64,000 nucleotides of DNA from Rhodospirillaceae bacterium (GTDB lineage: Bacteria > Pseudomonadota > Alphaproteobacteria > UBA8366 > Aestuariispiraceae), in the NCBI GenBank assembly GCA_002709955.1, contig PAQY01000007.1, positions 62,001-126,000 on the forward strand, read 5' to 3'. Under the pieces are notes generated by a model. That model saw only the letters and a program-made list of their open reading frames with translations. It was not told the DNA's origin and ran no database searches. Made by a program: the position numbers and the translations under genes. Within the stretch, counting starts at the first letter, position 1; each line of letters begins with the position of its first letter. This document shows positions 16,499 to 23,157 of the stretch, one piece after another.

Positions 16499-17493
16499 CA
16501 GTGAAGGATCACGACAGGTTTGATGAAGAGAGTCCGGTTTGGCAACCAAGTGATCTATGGGGGACGGGCTTCCCACGTTTGATTGAGTCACCGATAACTG
16601 CGGCCAAGATTATCGAACTGGCTGGTCTGTCGGAAGCCAGTTTAACCGGACCTCCAGATCAAATTGTGACAGGTGTTGCCGCTCTCAGCGAAGGGAGAGT
16701 CGGGACTTTTGCGTTCTGTAATCGACGCGGCGCAAAAGCCAGCGAGATGATTTCGGAGGGGGCCGCCACGTTGATCGCAGTCTATGAAGGTGTCCAAGAG
16801 ATCAAGGGCTATTCATTCATTTGTACTGATGACCCTAAACATGTCTTTGTCCGTGTCGTATCCCAACTTTTTCCAGATACGTTAAGCCCACATCCGTTTC
16901 CTCCCGGCGCGACGATAGCATCGGAAGAGCGGTTCCCCGGGGTTATCTTTGGTGCAAATACGGTAATCCATCCTGATGTGGAAATTGGTGCGGGGTCCCA
17001 TATCGGGAATAATGTGGTGATCTATGCTGGGACTAGGATCGGTCAGAATTGCATAATCTCCGATGGTTGTATCATTGGAGGTAACGGCATTTCTTTTACT
17101 AAGAATGTCGATGGTGGATGGGAGACATTTCCACATTTGGGACGTGTTCTAATCGGTGACTTTGTGCGCATCGGTCAGAATAGTGCGATTCAGCGTGGTT
17201 TGTTGAAGAATACCGTGCTTGAGGACGGTGTTAAGACAGGTGCCTTGGTGAATATCGCACATAATTGCTATCTTGGGCGTGAATCATGGCTTTCCGCAGG
17301 CGTTACTTTATGCGGGAGCATTGTCATGGAACCGGATGTCTTCGTTGGGGCCGGCGCAGTTCTGAACAATCATCTAAGAATTGGTCAGGCATCAAAAATT
17401 GCTGCGGCCGCTTTTGTCGTGCGCGATGTGGTGGCAAGAACATGCGTGTTGGGCTCCCCTGCAAAACCGGTCCCATTCTTGAGCAGATTTTAG
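16495..17493 (+). CDS. LpxD-like left-handed beta-helix N-acyltransferase
   Basis: This 332-residue protein matches UDP-3-O-acylglucosamine N-acyltransferase (LpxD) in layout: a small N-terminal domain (about 30-130), then hexapeptide repeats (about 145-305) such as PDVEIGAGSHIGNNV. KTGALVNIAHNCYLG contains H256, equivalent to the LpxD catalytic histidine. LpxD enzymes take the acyl group from acyl-ACP and place it on a sugar amine. Housekeeping lipid A synthesis would use a copy beside fabZ and lpxA; this one sits in a glycan operon 27 bases before an amino acid:carrier-protein ligase and a carrier protein. I infer that it transfers a carrier-bound aminoacyl or acyl group to an amino sugar. 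Confidence 0.82.
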   Translation: MTVKDHDRFDEESPVWQPSDLWGTGFPRLIESPITAAKIIELAGLSEASLTGPPDQIVTGVAALSEGRVGTFAFCNRRGAKASEMISEGAATLIAVYEGVQEIKGYSFICTDDPKHVFVRVVSQLFPDTLSPHPFPPGATIASEERFPGVIFGANTVIHPDVEIGAGSHIGNNVVIYAGTRIGQNCIISDGCIIGGNGISFTKNVDGGWETFPHLGRVLIGDFVRIGQNSAIQRGLLKNTVLEDGVKTGALVNIAHNCYLGRESWLSAGVTLCGSIVMEPDVFVGAGAVLNNHLRIGQASKIAAAAFVVRDVVARTCVLGSPAKPVPFLSRF

Positions 17494-17520
17494 TAGATGC
17501 TTTGAATAAGGAGAGTTCCG

Positions 17521-18669
17521 ATGGAGACGATTAAAGTTCCCATAAATGCGATCTGGGATGTGGATTTGAAGAAGAAGGTATTGGAACGCATTTACTATGC
17601 GGTTCCTGGTCTTGCAGATGTGGTGTTTCAATCTGAGGGACTGACGTTGAAAGTTACTGAAGCGGCGCAAGTGGATCTGGCTGGTGTCGGGATTTATGTT
17701 CAGGATCTGATAAAAAACACAAAGAAAGTGAAACCCAAAGTTCTTGAACAGGCAACAGTTGATCCGACATTCGTCGAGAATCCTTTTGAGGCTTTGAAAG
17801 CGCAATATGAAGTTTTCGAGACCCATGATGGGTCTTTTGTTCTAAGTGGCAATTTTCTGCGCCGTATGACGATAATTGATACGCTTATCCGGCAACATGC
17901 AGCAACTATTGGAGCCGATGAAATGGCTGTTCCAACCTTGCTGGCGACCAAGAGTCTGGTTGCAAACGGGTATCTACATGACTTTCCCCATCATGCTTTG
18001 TTTGCCGCGCCGGTGAAGCATGACCTTCGAGCCTTGCAAGCTGTAGCGGATATCCGTCAGGTTTCATCTGAGGATTTTTATCAATTCAATGATTATCTCG
18101 GGGCACCCGATCAAATACTGGCTCCCACGGTTTGTTATCATTGCTTCGAAGCGTTTAGGGACCGTCAGTTTGATAAGCCGGAGGTTCTCATTACGGCTTT
18201 GGGTCAGTGCCACCGATTTGAAAGCAAGAATCTGAAAGACCTGAGACGGCTTAAGCATTTCCGAATGCGCGAATTGGTTTATTTCGGCGATGAGGCATCC
18301 GTGCAGCGCCGCTTAAACGCAAGCGTTGACTGGATTCTTGAAATCATGCGGAATTGGAACGTTCAGTTCCGCCTTGTTACGGCTAATGATCCGTTTTTCC
18401 TCGCCGAATCGGATCGAAAATCAGCCTATCAGACAGCCTTTCATTTGAAGCGGGAACTGCAATTGTATCTTCCATTTGCTGATCAATGGCTTGCGGTTGG
18501 ATCGTTTAACCACCATCAGTCCGTTCTTGCCGAAAAATACGGGTTCAAATTGCAGAATGTTGAAAAGTCACAATCTGGCTGTATAGGCTTTGGATTTGAA
18601 CGTTTTACCTATGCCCTTTATTGTCAATTTGGCTTTCTGCCGACCGCATGGCCTGTGGCGCTAAAGTGA
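17521..18669 (+). CDS. Amino acid:[carrier protein] ligase, class II aaRS-like
   Basis: This 382-residue protein looks like the amino acid:carrier-protein ligases known from Bradyrhizobium (Bll0957 type), which are seryl-tRNA-synthetase-like catalytic cores that charge the phosphopantetheine arm of a small carrier protein instead of tRNA. HRFESKNLKDLRRLKHF (231-247) is class II motif 2 and GFGFERF (356-362) motif 3. C205, E251 and C354 sit at spacings of 46 and 103, close to the zinc ligands Cys131, Glu176 and Cys279 as I recall them for Bll0957. There is no tRNA-binding coiled coil; the first 100 residues are an unassigned extra domain. AAGGAGAG precedes the ATG. The amino acid cannot be read off. 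Confidence 0.82.
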   Translation: METIKVPINAIWDVDLKKKVLERIYYAVPGLADVVFQSEGLTLKVTEAAQVDLAGVGIYVQDLIKNTKKVKPKVLEQATVDPTFVENPFEALKAQYEVFETHDGSFVLSGNFLRRMTIIDTLIRQHAATIGADEMAVPTLLATKSLVANGYLHDFPHHALFAAPVKHDLRALQAVADIRQVSSEDFYQFNDYLGAPDQILAPTVCYHCFEAFRDRQFDKPEVLITALGQCHRFESKNLKDLRRLKHFRMRELVYFGDEASVQRRLNASVDWILEIMRNWNVQFRLVTANDPFFLAESDRKSAYQTAFHLKRELQLYLPFADQWLAVGSFNHHQSVLAEKYGFKLQNVEKSQSGCIGFGFERFTYALYCQFGFLPTAWPVALK

Positions 18670-18711
18670 TCTTACTGACTAAGAAACCGCATTGCTGGGC
18701 GAGGAAAATCC

Positions 18712-18960
18712 ATGAGTGATCTCTTATTTAAACAAATTGAAACAGTATTCTGTGAAACGTTTGGTCAAAACTATGCAGGGAAGATAGACCTGAAAACGAC
18801 GATGGAGGATATTCCAGAATGGGACTCTTACAGTTTTCTCGATTTCACAATGGCGTTGGAAGATCATTTTGACGTACAGTTCGATGTCGATGAATTGGCA
18901 CAAATGTTTAAGTTAAGTACGGTTTATGACTTAGTAAAAGCCAAGCGGCTGAAGGAATAG
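18712..18960 (+). CDS. Acyl/aminoacyl carrier protein
   Basis: This 82-residue protein is an acidic four-helix carrier protein. PEWDSYSFLDF (35-45) contains the phosphopantetheine attachment Ser39 in the D-S motif, with Tyr where Leu is common. It starts 42 bases after the amino acid:carrier-protein ligase and is therefore the likely partner that is charged with an amino acid through a thioester. An activating phosphopantetheinyl transferase is not seen in the window and would come from elsewhere. Confidence 0.88.
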   Translation: MSDLLFKQIETVFCETFGQNYAGKIDLKTTMEDIPEWDSYSFLDFTMALEDHFDVQFDVDELAQMFKLSTVYDLVKAKRLKE

Positions 18961-18969
18961 GCGCGGGCT

Positions 18970-19968
18970 ATGCCCCCCAAGATCGCGATCCTCGCCGATG
19001 CTCGCCCCGTAAGCGGTGGTGGGCATGTTATGCGCTGTTGGTATCTGTCCAAAGCGTTGCGGTATCTGGGAGCAGAGGTATTGCTCGGTCTAGTTGGATC
19101 AGCGAACGGTGTATTTTCTCATTTTAAAGAACATACCGGCAAGGCGGTTGTCGTTTCCCATCTCGAGGATCAGCCGACAGTGCACCTAGACTGGCTGAAA
19201 TATCATTCACCAGACTGCCTAGTGATAGACAGTTACTCGGTAGGTCAGGAGGAATGCCGTGCCTATCTGGATGTTTCTCCTCATGCGTATAGATTTTATG
19301 ATCAGCGGGGAAATGAAGATTTGGGGATGGGGGCCCTATATCCTCATGACCCAAGGTTTCGAGGTATTTTAGATCCAGATTGGCTGGGGTCGAGACAGAT
19401 GGCTTTCGCTCGCCGTGAGCACGGATACATCGATCATGTGCTGATTTCCTTTGGAATGGTAGATCGTCCAGGTAGCAGTTTTTTGGCGCTTAACGCACTT
19501 TCACGCTATCGCCAAGAAACGCACGGTAAGTTTGAAATTCACCTTGTCGTCGGGAAGGCAAATTTGCAGTCGGAGGCGTTGGAATTGGCAGGTCGGGAGT
19601 GGGGCGTGCGCGTATATCGCGATCTGACGGATATGGGATTCTTGTACGCCCTTTGCGATGCAGCGATAGGGGCTCCTGGTGTGTCCGGATGGGAACGCTG
19701 TGCATATGCAATACCATCAATTTTGATTCAGAACGCAGAAAATCAGGCGTCATCTCGTGACGTGTTGATTAAGGCTGGCGCTGCTTGGGGAGGAACACAG
19801 GCTTTGAGCGTGACTGAGGCTGATCTTTATTCTGATATAAAGCAGAATATGTTTGCCTCAGAACGCTATCTTGCCGCGATGCGGGCGGCTGATGCTCTGT
19901 GTGATGGGCAGGGAGTGTTTCGACTCGCGGCGGCAGTGTTGGGGGATAAAGGAGTATTGTCATGTTAA
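18970..19968 (+). CDS. pseG: PseG/LegG-like UDP-sugar hydrolase
   Basis: This 332-residue GT-B-fold protein resembles PseG, which removes UDP from a 2,4-diacetamido-trideoxy sugar before the synthase step. GGGHVMRC (16-23) holds the catalytic-type His19; ISFGMVD (about 158-164) aligns with the usual SFGG-D block but with Met-Val in place of Gly-x; GVSGWERCAYAIPSI matches the C-terminal G-S-WE--xxLPS block. Only one such hydrolase is present for three synthases. AAGGAA at the end of the carrier-protein gene is the likely ribosome-binding site. The end overlaps the deacetylase gene by 7 bp. Confidence 0.8.
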   Translation: MPPKIAILADARPVSGGGHVMRCWYLSKALRYLGAEVLLGLVGSANGVFSHFKEHTGKAVVVSHLEDQPTVHLDWLKYHSPDCLVIDSYSVGQEECRAYLDVSPHAYRFYDQRGNEDLGMGALYPHDPRFRGILDPDWLGSRQMAFARREHGYIDHVLISFGMVDRPGSSFLALNALSRYRQETHGKFEIHLVVGKANLQSEALELAGREWGVRVYRDLTDMGFLYALCDAAIGAPGVSGWERCAYAIPSILIQNAENQASSRDVLIKAGAAWGGTQALSVTEADLYSDIKQNMFASERYLAAMRAADALCDGQGVFRLAAAVLGDKGVLSC

Positions 19969-20645
19969 ACAGCGATACCCGCCTATTGGTACTTGCCGCG
20001 CATCCTGATGATGAGGTCTTGATGGCCGGCGGTGTTCTATCGAAACTGCGCGTGATCGGCGGTGCGGCGATGGTTGCTATCGCTGCGACGGGCGCGACGA
20101 GCCGCAATCCTGTTTCCAACGATGCAGCAATCCGCATGCTAGAGAAAGAGACACAGGATGCAATGACCTGTCTGGGGTGGTCGGATATTAGAGTTGCCCG
20201 TGGTGGGTTTCCTGATAATCAAATGGATACGGTGGCCCTGCTAGAGATCATTAAATGGGTTGAGTCTGTCATACGTGACTTTCGCCCAACCTTGGTCATT
20301 ACGCATTGTTTGGGATGCACCAATATTGATCACAGGCTTTGCTTCGAGGCCGCGACTGTGGCTGTCCGCCCATCGTCGGAGCAACATATAGAACTCTGGA
20401 CCGCAGAGACGCCATCCAGTTCAGGTTATCGACGACCTTGGAACTTTGAACCATCACTTTATGTCTCTCTTAAGGAGGATGAGATAAAGGCGAAGATCGC
20501 AGCCATGCAGTGTTACGCGAGTGAGTCTCGTGTTACGCCCAACCCACGTTCTCCAGAAATGCTGAATGCTTTGTCACATGTTCGGGGATCTGAGGCGGGT
20601 TGTTCCTTTGCCGAAGCCTTCATGCTGATCAGAGGGTTCGCGTGA
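19962..20645 (+). CDS. PIG-L/LmbE family N-deacetylase
   Basis: This 227-residue zinc-dependent deacetylase has the family signature AAHPDDE near residues 12-18 and a second metal His in NIDHRLCFEA. PIG-L proteins remove N-acetyl groups from GlcNAc-type sugars. Here removal of an acetyl would free an amine for the formyl, acyl, aminoacyl or amidino groups that neighbouring enzymes could add. It overlaps the PseG-like gene by 7 bp and its TGA overlaps the next ATG by 1 bp, so it is coupled to a formyltransferase-fold protein. Confidence 0.87.
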   Translation: MLNSDTRLLVLAAHPDDEVLMAGGVLSKLRVIGGAAMVAIAATGATSRNPVSNDAAIRMLEKETQDAMTCLGWSDIRVARGGFPDNQMDTVALLEIIKWVESVIRDFRPTLVITHCLGCTNIDHRLCFEAATVAVRPSSEQHIELWTAETPSSSGYRRPWNFEPSLYVSLKEDEIKAKIAAMQCYASESRVTPNPRSPEMLNALSHVRGSEAGCSFAEAFMLIRGFA

Positions 20646-21349
20646 TGGGCGTAAACTGGTGGCAAGGGCGGCGACGTATTTCTGTTGTCGTAGATAATGA
20701 AAGTTGGATATTACCCTATGCCGAACGCTTGCTGTCTGATCTTTCCAGGGCGGGTGACGAAGTGCGATTGATCAGGGACTATGAGTCGCTGCCGGATGGG
20801 GATATAGCTTTTTTGCTTGGTTGTGTGAATCTGGCACCGGCTGAAGTCCTAAACCGAAACAGATTATCGCTTGTCGTGCATGAGAGCGATTTGCCGAAGG
20901 GGCGAGGATTCGCCCCTGTCGCATGGCAGATTCTTGAAGGAAAAAGCGAGATCAAGGTTTGCCTCATTGAAGCTCTGCCAAACTTGCCTGACGGTGGGGA
21001 TATCTATCACTCCGATACTCTCAGATTTACGGGTAACGAATTGAATCCAGAAATTCGACATGCGCAGGGTGAAATATCGATTCGCCTCTGTGCTGAATTC
21101 ATGGCGATGCCGGTTCTACCTGTGGCCGTGCCGCAAGTGGGCGCCGTCACAAAGTATGCACGCCGCCGTCCAGCCGACAGCAGGCTTGATCCGACAAAGT
21201 CGCTCTCGGATCAGTTCCAATTATTGCGCGTCGTGGACAATCGGCGCTATCCGGCTTTTTTTGATCATGCAGGGCGCCGTTACATCCTGCGTATAGAGGC
21301 AGCAGATAACGACAGTGATGCAAAAAGGATTGATCACTCTAATGAATGA
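20645..21349 (+). CDS. Formyltransferase-like protein (second copy)
   Basis: This 235-residue protein contains a formyltransferase core: LVVHESDLPKGRGFAPVAW (76-94) keeps the catalytic-type His79 and the LP-RG turn, and PDGGDIY (about 115-121) the later Asp. The C-terminal part with DSRLDPTKSLSDQF and YPAFFDHAGRRYILRI is a conserved tail in this subgroup of sugar formyltransferase-like proteins. The ATG at 20645 overlaps the deacetylase stop (TGATG), so the pair could exchange an N-acetyl for an N-formyl group. The Asn normally two residues before the His is not obvious (Val instead). Confidence 0.72.
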   Translation: MGVNWWQGRRRISVVVDNESWILPYAERLLSDLSRAGDEVRLIRDYESLPDGDIAFLLGCVNLAPAEVLNRNRLSLVVHESDLPKGRGFAPVAWQILEGKSEIKVCLIEALPNLPDGGDIYHSDTLRFTGNELNPEIRHAQGEISIRLCAEFMAMPVLPVAVPQVGAVTKYARRRPADSRLDPTKSLSDQFQLLRVVDNRRYPAFFDHAGRRYILRIEAADNDSDAKRIDHSNE

Positions 21350-22457
21350 GCGGAACTTACTTTTGGGTCCTATCTATGCAGCAACAGGGCGCGCCACAAC
21401 ACCACTTTCGACGTCTCAAAAAGATGCCTGGGAGTGTTATTTTAAAGCGTGCGAGTCAGGAATTCTTACCAGGATGCTGGTGGAACAATGCCCGCAATGT
21501 CGGACCAGTGAGCGGACACTTGTGGCGCAAACCGATCGATATGGTGACCGCTTTGATACGGTACTATGCGATGGTTGCGGATTGATATATACGGCAAATC
21601 CGTTCGATGTCGAGAGTACCGGGCGTTTTTATCGGGATTACTATCGTTCGCTCTATTCCAAGGAAGGTAGTCGGTTGCAAGCGGTTGAGCGAATGTTTGC
21701 TGTTAACCGAGAAAAGGCTGCGGCCTCTCTGCGAATGCTGACATATCTTGGGCTACGTAAAGGCGAAGATCTGATTTTGGACATTGGGGGAGGCGCCGGG
21801 TGGTTTTTGCACCCGCTGATGGAACAGGGATATGCCGTGCATGGGGCTGATTATGATGCTGAATTAATTGAGATTGCCCGGAGTTATGGCATAGCTTTTA
21901 CCGATATTGGTGATGTGGGATTTGCCGGTTTGAAGGACTTAAAGCCAAAGCTGATCGTGCTGCGCGAGGTTTTAGAGCACACCCTGGACCCATTCCAACA
22001 GTTAGCAGATGTGAATGCTTTGTTGCCGATGGGCGGGTATTTGTATTTAACCGTCCCGCCATTGGATGAGTTACCCTATGGCTACGGCGACGGTCGGTTG
22101 ATCGGGCTACTTCAAAATGCGCATAATTTTCTGTTCGATACAAAAGTACTGCAAAGCTATTTGCATCAGGCCGGCTTTTCCATTATTGCATGTCGGCGTA
22201 ATCTGCGGATTTTGGTACAAAAAACAGCGGTTCCACGGCGCTCCCCTTGCCTAATCCCAGGAAATGCTGCGCGCAATTTGGCGCTACTTAAGCGATGTGA
22301 AACCCGAACTCAATATATTTGGCGCGGACTGTCAAAGTTTATGCGCGTATTGAAAATCCCAAAACAAGATCAGTATTACATCAAGGCTTTGCTGCTTCGG
22401 ATAGTCTCCTCAACCGCTAGAAGGGAGCACAAATTGTTCCTGGAAACTGGAGTTTAA
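21342..22457 (+). CDS. Class I SAM-dependent methyltransferase with N-terminal zinc motif
   Basis: This protein of about 371 residues has CPQC and CDGCGLIY in its first 90 residues, a small zinc ribbon typical of C-methyltransferase-like sugar enzymes, then a Rossmann methyltransferase: LDIGGGAGWFL is motif I, and LREVLEHTLDP and GGYLYLTVPP follow in order. ATG 21342 has AAGGA about 12 bases upstream and overlaps the previous gene by 8 bp; an ATG at 21315 is possible but has no ribosome-binding site. The target could be a sugar oxygen, nitrogen or carbon; the motif set does not decide. Confidence 0.8.
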   Translation: MNERNLLLGPIYAATGRATTPLSTSQKDAWECYFKACESGILTRMLVEQCPQCRTSERTLVAQTDRYGDRFDTVLCDGCGLIYTANPFDVESTGRFYRDYYRSLYSKEGSRLQAVERMFAVNREKAAASLRMLTYLGLRKGEDLILDIGGGAGWFLHPLMEQGYAVHGADYDAELIEIARSYGIAFTDIGDVGFAGLKDLKPKLIVLREVLEHTLDPFQQLADVNALLPMGGYLYLTVPPLDELPYGYGDGRLIGLLQNAHNFLFDTKVLQSYLHQAGFSIIACRRNLRILVQKTAVPRRSPCLIPGNAARNLALLKRCETRTQYIWRGLSKFMRVLKIPKQDQYYIKALLLRIVSSTARREHKLFLETGV

Positions 22458-22461
22458 GGTT

Positions 22462-23157
22462 TTGAACTATGTTGCGCTGATTCCGGCTCGAAGCGGGTCA
22501 AAGGGAATTCCCGGCAAAAACATCCAAGTGATAGCTGGAAAACCACTGATCGCATGGTCCATTGTACAGGCTTTAGCCTGCGCACGTATAGACCGCACAT
22601 ATGTTAGCACGGATGGTGCTGAGATCGCTCAAATCGCGAGAGAGTTTGGCGCTGAAGTTCCTTTCATGCGGCCAGAGGAATTGAGTAGCGATGTAGCATC
22701 AACTGAAAGCGCAATGCTGCATTTTTTGGACTGGCTGGAAACACAGGACGGCTACACCAAAGGTACCTCAATAGTTTTGTTGCAGCCAACATCGCCAGTT
22801 CGAGTTCCTGGTGCTTTGGAATCCGCTATTCAGGAATATGAGTTAAAACGAGCGGATAGCCTGGTTTCTGTTGTTGAACGGCACCCTTTCTTCTGGAAAG
22901 AGACCGCCGATGGCCTAGCTGAGGCCCAGTATGATTATCACCAAAGACCTCGCAGGCAAGATCTGAAGGCCACGGATAAATTCTATGAAGAGAATGGCTC
23001 AATTTATATTACGCGCTGTTCAATTCTGCGTCAGAACCAGAACCGTTTGGGCGGTTCCATCGCTTTTTTTCCAATGAGTTTGCGTGAAAGTGTTGATATT
23101 GACAGTGCGTCTGATCTGGCGTTAGTCGAAGCGCTACTCTCAAAGAGGTCTGTATGA
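22462..23157 (+). CDS. neuA: CMP-nonulosonic acid cytidylyltransferase (NeuA/PseF-like)
   Basis: This 231-residue nucleotidyltransferase activates a nonulosonic acid as its CMP sugar. The opening IPARSGSKGIPGKN (7-20) is the family CTP-binding loop; LLQPTSPVR and ENGSIYITR follow as expected. The start is TTG at 22462, since the conserved N-terminus begins there and GGAG lies 9 bases upstream. It is the only such activating enzyme seen, so all synthase products in the locus may pass through it. The end overlaps the fused synthase gene by 4 bp (ATGA). Confidence 0.88.
   Translation: MNYVALIPARSGSKGIPGKNIQVIAGKPLIAWSIVQALACARIDRTYVSTDGAEIAQIAREFGAEVPFMRPEELSSDVASTESAMLHFLDWLETQDGYTKGTSIVLLQPTSPVRVPGALESAIQEYELKRADSLVSVVERHPFFWKETADGLAEAQYDYHQRPRRQDLKATDKFYEENGSIYITRCSILRQNQNRLGGSIAFFPMSLRESVDIDSASDLALVEALLSKRSV

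Noticed and set aside
16495-17493. Housekeeping LpxD of lipid A synthesis
   Set aside because: The gene is not with fabZ, lpxA or bamA and instead overlaps a NeuB-family gene and precedes a carrier-protein ligase.
17521-18669. A genuine aminoacyl-tRNA synthetase
   Set aside because: It has only a short catalytic core with no tRNA-binding domain and is followed by a carrier protein.
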